DNA of 42,763 bases, taken from assembly GCA_031385325.1 (NCBI GenBank), contig JANNBJ010000210.1:1-42763 (forward strand). Reading direction: 5' to 3'. The position numbers and the translations under genes are program-made. Below, one piece after another: positions 16,925 to 26,172 of this stretch (within the stretch, counting starts at the first letter, position 1; each line of letters opens with the position of its first letter). The stretch is from SYFY01 sp031385325. GTDB taxonomy: Bacteria > Pseudomonadota > Gammaproteobacteria > Pseudomonadales > Azotimanducaceae. Under the pieces are notes generated by a model. The model searched no databases and was not told the origin of the DNA. It was given only the letters and a program-made list of their open reading frames with translations.

Positions 16925-17775
16925 GTCTGCCCCAACAAGCGGCGAACTGGCATGGTTTCCGGTCGCACGCCCCTCCAGATCCAAAACGCTTCTGCTGCCT
17001 GTTCGACCAGCATCCCGAGGCCATCAATCGACTTGCCTCTAGTAATCTCGCGCGCCCAAAGGTGAAACCTGGCGTTTGCTCCATATACCATGTCATAACA
17101 ATCCGCCGTACGGACTATTGCAGGGTCTACATCAGGGCGAGCATTAGCCGTAAGCGCCGCGGAAGTCCCGTTGATGACGAGATCGAAGTGCTGTGTTGCC
17201 TTTGACAGGTCCACTATCTCCAGTGGAACTGAATAGCGTTGCCTGAAGTCATTTACCAGGTCTTCCGCTCGCTCCCGAGTCCGGTTGGCCACTGCGATCA
17301 CGGCCGGTTTCGCGGCGAGCAGCGCAGGCAGAACACCTCGAACAGCGCCGCCAGCTCCGAGTACAAGTACCCGACGACCTTCTATGTCGATCCCATGAAA
17401 CGAAAGATCCCGGACCAGGCCTACACCATCCGTGTTGAATCCCCTGAAGCCATTGCCATCCCTGTGGATGGTGTTGACGGCGCGCGCGTCTATTGCAGAA
17501 CTTGAGCAGCACGTTTCCCCCAACCAGTCGAATGCATCGCCTTTGCAAGGGAGTGTCACGTTGAGCCCTTTTCCGCCTTCGCGGAAAAATTGTTCAACGG
17601 TTGCGGCAAAACCGCCTTCCGGAATCAACAGGCGATCATAGTGCATGGTCTGGCCAGTCGACTCAGCAAACGCCGCGTGAATCTGCGGCGATCGGGAGTG
17701 ACTCACGGGATTGCCGCACACTACGTATTGATCAACGGGAGCCGGTGGTCGTTCCGAAGGGGTGTCGATCTTCAT
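16921..17775 (-). CDS. aroE: Shikimate 5-dehydrogenase
   Basis: This 284-residue enzyme reduces 3-dehydroshikimate to shikimate with NADPH in aromatic amino acid synthesis. The substrate site is visible in GNPVSHSRSPQIH near the N-terminus, with the catalytic Lys in the VTLPCKGDAFD segment. The dinucleotide-binding loop GAGGAVRGVL and the NRTRERA segment, which indicates NADP preference, are also present. The ATG at 17775 gives MKIDTPSERPP, a slightly long N-terminal extension. It lies 15 bases after the dprA stop and overlaps yheV by 4 bases. Confidence 0.96.
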   Translation of the reverse strand: MKIDTPSERPPAPVDQYVVCGNPVSHSRSPQIHAAFAESTGQTMHYDRLLIPEGGFAATVEQFFREGGKGLNVTLPCKGDAFDWLGETCCSSSAIDARAVNTIHRDGNGFRGFNTDGVGLVRDLSFHGIDIEGRRVLVLGAGGAVRGVLPALLAAKPAVIAVANRTRERAEDLVNDFRQRYSVPLEIVDLSKATQHFDLVINGTSAALTANARPDVDPAIVRTADCYDMVYGANARFHLWAREITRGKSIDGLGMLVEQAAEAFWIWRGVRPETMPVRRLLGQT

Positions 17776-17790
17776 GGTTCCAGACAGGGC

Positions 17791-18849
17791 TCACAGAGCA
17801 CAGGCACGTGCGCGGCGACTATACCCACCGCCCGAGCCATCGACAAACCCGGCCAATTCCAGTTCGACGAGCGCCAGCGCCGCTTCGCTGAGCGACAGGG
17901 AGGCCTTTGTTGCCAACACATCCAACGGCAAGGATTCGCTATCAAGAATCTCCCAAATCCTTCGTGCTTCACTCGAAACGGCCATTGACTCCGCTGCTGC
18001 TTTTGGCAAACCCAGTTCCTCAAGCAGTGTGTCGACGGAGTCCAGCAAGCCCGCCCCTTCGCGGATCAATCTGTGACATCCGCGACTGTGATCAGCGTGG
18101 ATCGAACCGGGTACCGCCAATACATCACGCCCCTGCTCCAACGCCATTCTGGCCGTGATCAGCGAGCCGCTTTGCTCGCCTGCTTCGATGACGATGATGG
18201 CTTCGCACAGGCCACTGATAATGCGGTTGCGCTCGGGAAAAAACTGCTTCCGTGGTTCCTGATCCGGATAGTATTCACTGATAAGTAAGCCATCACTATC
18301 CCGAATTCTTTCAGCGAGCTGACGATTGGCCGCCGGGTAGACTCGTTGTACGCCGCATCCAAAAACAGCTGCCGTCTTGCCGTCTGCTTCCAGCGCCGCC
18401 ATATGGGCCGCAGAGTCGATGCCAAGCGCGAGACCACTCACCACAGTGACTCCACGAGCTGCAAGCGCGGCGCTCACCTCACGCGCTGTCGTGAGGCCAG
18501 ATTGTGTAGCCCGCCTTGCCCCAACCACTCCCACACACCTGGTCAGCAGGGTGTCGACCGCACCGCGGAAAAACAGTAGTTTCGGGGGATCGGGTATTTC
18601 CCGGAGCAGCCCCGGGAACCGGGGCTCATCGAAATGGATCGCGCTAATACCCTGCCTGGCCAGCTGATCAAGCCGTTCCTCCGCTTGCTCAAGCTGGGCC
18701 GGTGAGGTTTGTTCTTGCAGTCGGCTCAGCGGTGTCGTCCGCAGTTCGCGTGATGACATTCGCTGTAATGCGGCGAGATAGATCGCTGTCCGGGACTTAA
18801 CGAGCGCCGTTTCCAAGGAGTACCGACCGCTGATCTGGCTGAGCAGCAA
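17791..18849 (-). CDS. dprA: DNA-processing protein DprA/Smf
   Basis: This 352-residue protein loads RecA onto single-stranded DNA during natural transformation and is widespread even in non-competent species. The Rossmann-like core is complete: VVGARRATQSGLTTAREV, VVSGLALGIDSAAHMAAL, VFGCGVQRVYPAAN, FFPERNRIISGL, EAGEQSGSLITARMALEQGRDVLAVPGSI. A C-terminal winged-helix segment (about residues 285-345) follows. The start is a TTG at 18849 without a clear ribosome-binding site, so the true start could be somewhat further in. The gene lies 106 bases after the LysM gene and 15 bases before aroE. Confidence 0.93.
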   Translation of the reverse strand: MLLSQISGRYSLETALVKSRTAIYLAALQRMSSRELRTTPLSRLQEQTSPAQLEQAEERLDQLARQGISAIHFDEPRFPGLLREIPDPPKLLFFRGAVDTLLTRCVGVVGARRATQSGLTTAREVSAALAARGVTVVSGLALGIDSAAHMAALEADGKTAAVFGCGVQRVYPAANRQLAERIRDSDGLLISEYYPDQEPRKQFFPERNRIISGLCEAIIVIEAGEQSGSLITARMALEQGRDVLAVPGSIHADHSRGCHRLIREGAGLLDSVDTLLEELGLPKAAAESMAVSSEARRIWEILDSESLPLDVLATKASLSLSEAALALVELELAGFVDGSGGGYSRRARACAL

Positions 18850-18955
18850 TGATTACTGTTGCTACTTTGACGACAGGTACTCCTTCAGCCACGCATTCTG
18901 GCAGCGTGTGTCTCTGCCGATTGCCGGAATACGTCCCCCAAGTCCGCAGGCGTTT

Positions 18956-20065
18956 TCAGGGATTGCGAACTTCGTCGTTTATGGCAAGGGGGCGCTCTGT
19001 CTCCAGAACGATTCCATAAGAGAGCTTCTCGAAGGACCGATAAATCATGAGCAAACCGGCTCGCTCACTGGGTAGCCGAATGGTCTCCTTGGCAATCCTG
19101 TCTTTCGCCAGCGCGCCACGCTTGTAGATCGCCAGGACATTTCCCATCTCGAGATTTTCTCGCGCGCCTCGATTAATGACAACGACGTCATACTGCCCAA
19201 CCTGCGAGACCCCGGAGAACACCGAAATAATTTCTCCATCAACCGTGCCGGATGGAGCGCTGGGGAAGAAGTTCGAGTCCAGGCGACGCTCTTCAGTTGG
19301 CAGAACCCGATCACCGATCTGAACTTCCTCGCGACTGCTCTGAACCAGCATCGTCGCGACATCATCGTGTTGGTCAACAGCACGACCGAGGCCAATGTAG
19401 GTCGCTTCGCGCCCGAGGAACTCCCTGGTAATCGGGTCAACATAGACCGGCCCACGGCGGACGTAATTGAAGCTCTCGCTGTCGGCAAGCAACCCACGTA
19501 CGTAAAGTCGGTCGCCAGCGCCAAGAATCAGGCGTTCGCTAGCGCCTTGAACAACGTAAGGGGCGGCGTTGAGTTCTTCTTCGGTGACGATGCGGTTCTG
19601 GACCAACCAGCTTTGCACGGCATCGAGCTTGATGGTGGGTATCGCCGTTTCCAATGGACTCGAGCGAATCTCGGGTTGCAGACCACCTGCAGTGGAGCCA
19701 CCCAGTCGACCAGCATCTCCACGCTCGAGCTGCAATCTGGGCTGCCCATCGACATACACCAGATGAATACTGTCGCCGGGATAGATAAGGTGCGGGTTTT
19801 CGATCTGGGGATTGACCTGCCACAACTCGGGCCACAGCCACGGTCGCTGCAGAAACCGACCGGAGATGTCCCACAGGGTGTCGCCCTTCACCACGGTATA
19901 GACATCCGGGTGGTCATCGCGCAGATATTGTCCCAGATTGCCGGCGGGTTCACTGGCAACTGACAAAGACATGCACGTCAGAGAAAAGACTATCGCTGAA
20001 AAAAACCGGAACCCATTTGGTTGCAACAACCGGCTCGCCCACGTAACACTGCCATTCAAACGCAT
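18956..20065 (-). CDS. LysM-domain exported protein
   Basis: This 369-residue protein has a signal peptide that ends around residue 38. One LysM peptidoglycan-binding motif follows at about residues 55-105, with YTVVKGDTLWDISGRFL and PHLIYPGDSIHLVY. The rest (about 110-369) has no motif I recognise, but it contains repeated beta-rich segments such as GDRLYVRG and YDVVVINRGARENLEMGNVLAIYKRG. Proteins of this type are encoded upstream of dprA and next to def in many gammaproteobacteria, divergent from def, as here. A role in the cell envelope is inferred. The ATG at 20065 begins MRLNGSVTW. Confidence 0.9.
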   Translation of the reverse strand: MRLNGSVTWASRLLQPNGFRFFSAIVFSLTCMSLSVASEPAGNLGQYLRDDHPDVYTVVKGDTLWDISGRFLQRPWLWPELWQVNPQIENPHLIYPGDSIHLVYVDGQPRLQLERGDAGRLGGSTAGGLQPEIRSSPLETAIPTIKLDAVQSWLVQNRIVTEEELNAAPYVVQGASERLILGAGDRLYVRGLLADSESFNYVRRGPVYVDPITREFLGREATYIGLGRAVDQHDDVATMLVQSSREEVQIGDRVLPTEERRLDSNFFPSAPSGTVDGEIISVFSGVSQVGQYDVVVINRGARENLEMGNVLAIYKRGALAKDRIAKETIRLPSERAGLLMIYRSFEKLSYGIVLETERPLAINDEVRNP

Positions 20066-20274
20066 GTCGCAAATACCCCCGGTAGTTTCGTCCGCGCTAT
20101 CCTGGTTGCTTGTGCGTCGCCTAAGATGCGCTCTGAGAAGTCCGCCGCCTGTCGCAGCATGACGCTAAGCGTTACGCGAAAGTGGTAGGCACTGCACCAA
20201 AAAAGCTATAACCAACGCAATCTTATCAGCACGAATTACACCAATACTAGAGATAGGTCACGTAGCGAAGAATC

Positions 20275-20778
20275 ATGGCGATCCTTGAGATTCTGGAGTT
20301 TCCCGATGTACGCCTTCGAACACAGGCTCGAAGAGTGGGAAGTGTCGACCAACGCATTCGCAAGCTGGTTGACGACATGTTCGAGACCATGTACGCAGCG
20401 CCCGGCATCGGCCTCGCTGCGTCACAAGTCAACGTACACGAGCAGGTCATCGTCATCGATACCTCCGAACACAAGAACGAGCCTCTGGTGTTCATCAATC
20501 CCGTGCTCGAATTATCTGGCGCCGTTGTTGAATCTGACGAAGGGTGTCTCTCGGTGCCGGGTTTTTACGAACCGGTCGAACGTCGCGAGTTTGTCCGTGT
20601 AACTGCTCTGGAGCGAAACGGACTGCCTTTTTCCATGGACGCATCGGGCCTGCTAGCAATTTGTATCCAGCACGAGCGCGACCATCTGCTGGGCAAACTG
20701 TTCGTCGACTATCTCTCTGGACTGAAGCGCACGCTCATTCGCAGAAAGCTCGAAAAGCTGCATCGGCAATCGAACTGA
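20275..20778 (+). CDS. def: Peptide deformylase
   Basis: This 167-residue metalloenzyme removes the formyl group from nascent N-terminal methionine. All three family motifs are present: GIGLAASQVN, DEGCLSVPG, whose Cys is a metal ligand, and QHERDHLLG, which carries the HExxH metal site. The ATG at 20275 has a weak upstream ribosome-binding site. The stop codon shares one base with the fmt start, consistent with the usual def-fmt-rsmB operon. Confidence 0.97.
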   Translation: MAILEILEFPDVRLRTQARRVGSVDQRIRKLVDDMFETMYAAPGIGLAASQVNVHEQVIVIDTSEHKNEPLVFINPVLELSGAVVESDEGCLSVPGFYEPVERREFVRVTALERNGLPFSMDASGLLAICIQHERDHLLGKLFVDYLSGLKRTLIRRKLEKLHRQSN

Positions 20779-21761
20779 TGTCTCTTCGCGTGGTCTTCGC
20801 CGGCACCCCGGAATTCGCGGCGACCGTTCTGCAACACCTGCTCAAGGCGGACATCAAACCCGTTCGTGTGCTGACTCAACCCGATCGCCCCCAGGGCAGA
20901 GGGCGCAAGCTCACCGCATCATCTGTAAAACGGCTGGCTCTTGAAGGAGGCATGGAGGTTTTTCAACCAGCGACATTGAGTCGACGCAGGCCTGAAGGAG
21001 AGGCCGTCCTATCATCTCTTCTTGCGGTACCCTTTGATGTACTGGTTGTTGCCGCCTACGGCCTCATGATTCCGCTTCCGTTGCTTGAGCATCCGACCTA
21101 TGGCGCGGTCAACGTTCACGCATCCCTGCTACCTCGTTGGCGAGGCGCGGCCCCAGTTGAGTACGCGATCATGGCTAACGATAGCGAGACAGGCGTAACG
21201 CTTATGCAAATGGATACAGGCCTGGACACCGGCCCGATGTTGGCCCGAGCGGTATGCCCGATTTCGTCCACGATGACCGGGTCAGATCTCACGATCCGAC
21301 TCGCTGAACTCGGTGGACGGCTACTTGTTGAGGCGTTACCGAACCTCGGCAGCATGCACGCCCAGCCACAAGACGAGGCCTTGGCCACACATGCGCCTAA
21401 ACTGCGTGCTGCTGATGCCAGCATCGATTGGTCTCGGTCTTCTACGTCGATCCACAATCAAGTACGCGCGCTAACAGAGCGGCAAACGGCAGAAACCATG
21501 CTCCAAGCTGACGTTGGGATCGTTCGACTGCGTGTGCTGGAGAGCGAAATTCTGACCACGTCGCACTCGATGCCGGCCGGGACAATTCTCCAAAGTGCTT
21601 CGAAAGATGCCATTGCCGTCGCCTGCGGGGAAGGCGTGCTGGGGTTGCGACGACTCCAATTGAGCCTCGGCAAAGGGGCGCCGATGAGCGCCACTGAGGC
21701 CAGAAACGGGTTCGGAAAACTGCTGGTTGCGGGCAAGGTCCTGGGCGAGACATCTCCTTGA
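20778..21761 (+). CDS. fmt: Methionyl-tRNA formyltransferase
   Basis: From the ATG at 20778 the protein is 327 residues, normal for Fmt. It starts MSLRVVFAGTPEFAATVL and contains the catalytic region VNVHASLLPRWRGAAPVEYAI and the hallmark loop TQPDRPQGRGRKL. A C-terminal OB-fold domain follows from about residue 205. It formylates initiator Met-tRNA, the counterpart of the deformylase encoded just upstream. The 3' end overlaps the rsmB start by 4 bases (TTGA). Confidence 0.96.
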   Translation: MSLRVVFAGTPEFAATVLQHLLKADIKPVRVLTQPDRPQGRGRKLTASSVKRLALEGGMEVFQPATLSRRRPEGEAVLSSLLAVPFDVLVVAAYGLMIPLPLLEHPTYGAVNVHASLLPRWRGAAPVEYAIMANDSETGVTLMQMDTGLDTGPMLARAVCPISSTMTGSDLTIRLAELGGRLLVEALPNLGSMHAQPQDEALATHAPKLRAADASIDWSRSSTSIHNQVRALTERQTAETMLQADVGIVRLRVLESEILTTSHSMPAGTILQSASKDAIAVACGEGVLGLRRLQLSLGKGAPMSATEARNGFGKLLVAGKVLGETSP

Positions 21762-23074
21762 GCTCAGGACCTGTCCGTAGATCCGGAGCGGAGTCCGCAC
21801 AGCGCGGAGCCGTCGCCCGTGCAAACGCAGCCCGACTGCTGGCCGAGTGCTGTTCGCCTCCATTCCCTGGAATCGATGGGCTACTGTCCGAAGCAGACGC
21901 GTTCCCCGCCACCCGGGAACTGGTTTTCGGTGTCCTTCGGCACTACTTTTCCCTGCACGAGCTCGTGAGCGCGCACCTTGCTAAACCTCTCGCAACTCGA
22001 GAGCAGGACGTCCTCTGTTTGTTGTTAGTCGGTGCTTACCAGCTCGCGGACTCACATACGGCCGCGCATGCGGCGATCAACGAGACCGTTGAAGCCGCTC
22101 GGCACCTGGGTAAACCGTGGGCCAGTGGCCTGGTGAATGGTGTGCTGCGTTCTCTTCAGCGCCAATACCAGGAAGGCGTTTCCCTGCTGGATCGCTCCAT
22201 AGACTTGCCCGACTGGCTCGAGCGCCGGATCCGAAGCGAGTATCCCGACCAGGCCAGTGCTCTGTTTCTTTCGTTTCTTGATCGCCCACCCATGACGATC
22301 AGGATCAACGTCCGCTATCAGTCCCCGGCGGAATACCGTGCACGCCTTGATGCCATCAATGTGAGCTGGAAAGCGTCGTGGCTACCAGAGTCTGTGACTC
22401 TCGATCACCCCATTCGCCAGCATGAACTTCCCGGCTACGCAGACGGCGCAGTATCCGTTCAGGACGCTGCTGCTCAGTTCGCCGCGCAGTTGCTGTCGGT
22501 CCCACATGGAGGGAGGGTGCTGGACGCCTGCGCCGCACCCGGGGGCAAGTTGTTTCATCTGATGGAGCATCAGCCAAGCGCAACGTTTGTGGCGCTGGAG
22601 CCTTCGAGCGATCGGCTGGAGTGGCTGCGCAGCGAAGCCAAACGGCTCTGTCATACCGAACGATTGCTCACACTCCAGGCAGACGCACGCAATGCTGACT
22701 GGTGGGATGGCCAGATGTTTGATCGAATCCTGCTGGATGCGCCGTGCACTGGACTCGGCACATTGCGCAGACATCCCGACGTAAAGCTGCATCGCATTGA
22801 AGGAGACGCACGCGCGAACCAGATATTGCAGCATGAGTTGCTCGCCTCGGCATGGCGATTTCTCGCGCCAGGCGGTCTGTTGTTGTACGTCACCTGTTCA
22901 ATTTTTGCCGAAGAAAATGACGACGTCGTCCAGCCTTTCCTCGCTATACAACCGGATGCTTCTGCGACCAGGGTAGATTTACCCACCGGCTTTGCCACAC
23001 AAGTGGGTTGGCAGACACTGCCAACCGATCCGCGAACCGACGGGCTGTATTTCGCGCTCCTTCAAAAAACCTGA
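21758..23074 (+). CDS. rsmB: 16S rRNA m5C967 methyltransferase RsmB
   Basis: This 438-residue protein has an N-terminal NusB-like domain (about residues 15-150) and a C-terminal SAM-dependent methyltransferase domain. The SAM-binding motif DACAAPGGK and both catalytic cysteines are visible, in DAPCTGLG and VTCSIF. The start is a TTG at 21758 that overlaps the fmt stop codon. Coupled translation with fmt is likely. No ATG occurs near the expected N-terminus. Confidence 0.95.
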   Translation: MSSGPVRRSGAESAQRGAVARANAARLLAECCSPPFPGIDGLLSEADAFPATRELVFGVLRHYFSLHELVSAHLAKPLATREQDVLCLLLVGAYQLADSHTAAHAAINETVEAARHLGKPWASGLVNGVLRSLQRQYQEGVSLLDRSIDLPDWLERRIRSEYPDQASALFLSFLDRPPMTIRINVRYQSPAEYRARLDAINVSWKASWLPESVTLDHPIRQHELPGYADGAVSVQDAAAQFAAQLLSVPHGGRVLDACAAPGGKLFHLMEHQPSATFVALEPSSDRLEWLRSEAKRLCHTERLLTLQADARNADWWDGQMFDRILLDAPCTGLGTLRRHPDVKLHRIEGDARANQILQHELLASAWRFLAPGGLLLYVTCSIFAEENDDVVQPFLAIQPDASATRVDLPTGFATQVGWQTLPTDPRTDGLYFALLQKT

Positions 23075-23209
23075 TCAATCGCATCAGGAACCGTTGCCAA
23101 CACACAGCCCGTTCCATCGATCGACTTGTTACCGACCGGCGATACCGGAACAATGCGCGCTCGCGATAATTCATCGCTCGACCGCCACAAGGAGCGGCAC
23201 CACGCGACT

Positions 23210-24583
23210 ATGAACATACTGATTCTTGGTGCGGGACAGGTTGGGGGCACTCTCGCAGAACATCTTGCAAGTGAATCTATCGACGTGACACTGGTCGATA
23301 CGGACGCCGCCAGACTGCAGGCACTTCGCGATCGATTGGACATTCAGACTGTGCACGGCTTCGCCGCACACCCGGACGTGTTGCTGCGTGCCGGCGCCGA
23401 GGACGCGGAAATGCTCATCGCCGTCACTTCGAGTGACGAAGTGAACATGGTTGCCTGCCAGGTCTGCTATACCCAGTTCCGAACTCCGACAAAAATCGCT
23501 CGCGTGCGCTCAGCAAGCTACATGGGGCTGCAGAACTTTTTCTCCAACGAGCACATGCCGATTGACGTACTCATCAATCCCGAGCGTGTCGTGACGGACA
23601 GTATCCGTCTGTTGCTGGAGCACCCTGGTGCGCTGCAGGTTCTCGACTTTGCCGATGGCCGCGTCAAGCTGGTAGCCATGCGAGCGTATTTCGGCGGGCC
23701 GCTGGTGGGTCGAGAACTACGAGTCCTGCGCGAACATATGCCGAACGCGGACACCCGCGTCGCCGCGATCTTTAGGCGTGGCAAGGCGATCGCGCCTACT
23801 GGTGACACGGTTATCGAAGCAGATGATGAGGTCTTTTTCATCGCAGCAACCGAACACATCAACACGGTGATGGCGGAGCTGCGTCGCGTGGAAAGGCCCT
23901 TCAAACGCATTGCCATCGCAGGGGGCGGGCACATCGGGTCACATCTCGCGCATCAGATCGAAAATCAGTTTTCCACCAAGCTCATCGAATTCAATCGCCC
24001 GCGATGCGAAGAGCTGGCGTCATCACTGAAGCACTCCGTGGTACTGCACGGCGATGCGACAGATCGTGATTTGCTGGTGCAGGAGAACATCGATCAGTGT
24101 GACGCGTTCTGTGCGCTCACCAACGACGACGAAGTGAACATCATGTCATCGCTGATGGCGAAGCAACTGGGCGTTCGACAGGTCATTACCCTCATCGGTA
24201 AGCCAGCCTACGTCGACCTGGTGCAGGGCGGTGAAATAGACATCGCCATCTCACCGCAACAGGCAACCACGAGCTCGATCCTCACCTATATCCGACGCGC
24301 AGACATTGCCCGCGTCCACAGTCTGAGGCGTGGTGCGGCAGAAGCCATCGAGGCAGTCGCACACGGAGATCGCCGAAGCAGCAAATTGGTGGGCCGCAAA
24401 CTGGCCGAGATTGCATTACCGGCGGGCGCCAGCATCGGCGCTCTGGTGCGCGGGGAAGAAGTCATCATTGCTCACGACGATGTCGTGGTTCACGCAGAAG
24501 ACCACGTGATCCTGTTTCTCGCTGACAAGTACCAGGTGGCGGCGATCGAGAAGTTGTTCCAGGTTGGAATCTCCTTCTTTTAA
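23210..24583 (+). CDS. trkA: Trk potassium uptake regulatory NAD-binding protein TrkA
   Basis: From the ATG at 23210 the protein is 457 residues, the full length for TrkA. It contains two tandem RCK units, each with a Rossmann NAD-binding fold and a TrkA_C domain. The glycine loops are GAGQVGG at the N-terminus and GGGHIGS around residue 240. TrkA binds nucleotides and gates the TrkH or TrkG potassium channel at the inner membrane. An AAGGAG lies about 15 bases upstream of the ATG. The frame is intact, while the partner gene directly downstream is destroyed, so this TrkA must act with a channel encoded elsewhere or be on the way to loss. Confidence 0.96.
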   Translation: MNILILGAGQVGGTLAEHLASESIDVTLVDTDAARLQALRDRLDIQTVHGFAAHPDVLLRAGAEDAEMLIAVTSSDEVNMVACQVCYTQFRTPTKIARVRSASYMGLQNFFSNEHMPIDVLINPERVVTDSIRLLLEHPGALQVLDFADGRVKLVAMRAYFGGPLVGRELRVLREHMPNADTRVAAIFRRGKAIAPTGDTVIEADDEVFFIAATEHINTVMAELRRVERPFKRIAIAGGGHIGSHLAHQIENQFSTKLIEFNRPRCEELASSLKHSVVLHGDATDRDLLVQENIDQCDAFCALTNDDEVNIMSSLMAKQLGVRQVITLIGKPAYVDLVQGGEIDIAISPQQATTSSILTYIRRADIARVHSLRRGAAEAIEAVAHGDRRSSKLVGRKLAEIALPAGASIGALVRGEEVIIAHDDVVVHAEDHVILFLADKYQVAAIEKLFQVGISFF

Positions 24584-24586
24584 CCC

Positions 24587-25285
24587 ATGCACTTACCAGC
24601 GATCTTGCGTCACCGGTATTCTGCTCAGTACTTTCAGCCTGACGTTGTTGGCACCGGTCGCTTTGGCTTGTGGTGAAACATCCTCGCTCGAGTTCAGTGG
24701 TTTGGTGGCATGGGCGCATTCGATGCGGTCTGCCGCGCTTTTCCTACCGTCGCAATTGGCGGGTTCTCCACCCATGATCTAAGCGTGGGCTACTTCAACA
24801 ATACATCGATCGAGGTCACCGCCATGGTGTTCAAGGTGCTGTCCGCCATCAATTTCGGACTTCACTTTTCAGTCTTCACCCGAGCTCGTCTTGCCCTCTA
24901 TCGGCAAGACCCTGAGGCCTAAACGTTTCTCGGGCTGATCGTCCGCCTGTCAGCTTCCTTTGCCGGAGGCTGTGCAGGCTCAAACGCCGGGGGGTTCAAG
25001 ATCATTCGGGTCATGCGCTTTTATCTGCACGGGGTGCGCGAAGTACGCACCCTGGTGCATCCGAATGGAGTGTTCGTTGTAACACTTGGGGTAAGTCCCG
25101 TTTCTGACCGCCTGATCGCAGCGGTATGGAGCTTCGGTGCGGTTTACGCGCTGAGCTTTTTTCTCTTGTTCATTCTTGTTGGCCTGGTTTCAGATCTTGA
25201 TTTTGAATCAGCATTTTCGCCAGCCGCCGCCTGCCTGAATAACGTTGGACCAGGCCTCGGAAGCGTCATCTCCAACTATCAATCG
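24587..25285 (+). pseudogene. trkH: trkH pseudogene (Trk potassium channel subunit), multiply disrupted
   Basis: Homology to TrkH is found in pieces, in order, over about 700 bases where an intact gene needs about 1450. The N-terminus MHLPAILR (24587-24610) continues as VTGILLSTFSLTLLAP only after a frame change at 24609, best explained by loss of two bases. About 160 residues are then missing. From about 24698 the filter segment resumes as GGMGAFDAVCRAF...GGFSTHD, followed by INFGLHF. A TAA at 24920-24922 interrupts DPEA/TFLGLI, probably from a CAA codon. Around 24947 another block is missing before SFAGGCAGSNAGGFKIIR. The segment ACLNNVGPGLGSV is retained. Homology stops near 25285, at the end of the neighbouring acyltransferase gene, so roughly the last 80-100 residues are gone. 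Confidence 0.9.
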
Positions 25286-26172
25286 TATAACCTGCGTAAG
25301 CCTGGCGGCGGACGTTTGAATCTCCGGTACTCCCACTGGTACTGACCGGGATCCCGCGCGATCAGCGCCTCCGTCATTTCGTTCAGCCTGGTTGCCGCCA
25401 GAACTGGATCTTCATCATCAACCCCGAGATGCGCTGGTTCGAACCGAATAACGAACCCTTGCGGGACTCGCTGTGCGCTACCCAATACTGCCACAGCACC
25501 TGTCTGACGGAGCAAGCGCTGCGCAAGCGTCATCGTCAACGTTGAACGATTGAAAAAAGGGGCGTACACCCCCGCTGAAGGATCCGGCACCTGGTCAGGC
25601 AAAAGTGCGGTCACTCCTCCTGAACGCAGCGTTCTTACCATGGCCTTGATGCCCGACGACCCAATGGGCACAAGTGTTCCGCCGGTCCTGCTCCGCGCAG
25701 TTCGCATCGGCAACTCAAGCGATTCGAGGCGTGGCGGATCATACAGACAGGTGTACCCGTAACGACCCAGAAAGAGCGCAAGCACTTCCCAGTTTCCGAA
25801 GTGAGGGACCAGCACAATCACGCCTTTTCCAGCGCGTGTTTTTTCCTCAAGCAGTTCACTGCCCGATATCTGCACATACATCGACTCGCATCGATGCAAT
25901 GGCCAATGCCAGAGCGCTCCGGCCTCCATCGCAAACATTGCCGTGTTTTGCAGGCTGGATCGAATGAGCTTACGACGCGTAATTTCGTCTGCCCCGGGAA
26001 AGGCTTGAACAATGTTTGATTTGGTGACGTGTCGCGCATCACCCGGTAGCAAGTACAAAGTGTCGCCAACAAATTGGCCTAGCCGACGCAGCGTCCGCAA
26101 CGAGAGAAATGAAAGTACTCGAATGATGATCAGAATCAATCGAGCAGCCATTTCCCGTGACAACCGTTTCAC
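25279..26172 (-). CDS. Lysophospholipid/lipid A-type acyltransferase (LpxL/HtrB family)
   Basis: This 297-residue protein has an N-terminal membrane segment and the acyltransferase motif HFGNWE around residues 123-128 (H-x4-E pattern). Later conserved parts include LLPDQVPDPSAGVYAPFFNR and the C-terminal QYQWEYRRFKRPPPG. Such enzymes transfer acyl chains to lipid A precursors or related lipids at the cytoplasmic face of the inner membrane. The exact substrate cannot be read from the sequence. The start is a GTG at 26172 overlapping the tag stop codon (GTGA). The last codons overlap the trkH remnant on the other strand, but the C-terminus looks complete. Confidence 0.9.
   Translation of the reverse strand: MKRLSREMAARLILIIIRVLSFLSLRTLRRLGQFVGDTLYLLPGDARHVTKSNIVQAFPGADEITRRKLIRSSLQNTAMFAMEAGALWHWPLHRCESMYVQISGSELLEEKTRAGKGVIVLVPHFGNWEVLALFLGRYGYTCLYDPPRLESLELPMRTARSRTGGTLVPIGSSGIKAMVRTLRSGGVTALLPDQVPDPSAGVYAPFFNRSTLTMTLAQRLLRQTGAVAVLGSAQRVPQGFVIRFEPAHLGVDDEDPVLAATRLNEMTEALIARDPGQYQWEYRRFKRPPPGLRRLYD

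Noticed and set aside
25013..25345. Possible stand-alone small membrane protein of 110 residues
   Set aside because: The sequence matches the middle of TrkH (ACLNNVGPGLG) and ends in the antisense of the neighbouring gene; it is part of the trkH pseudogene.
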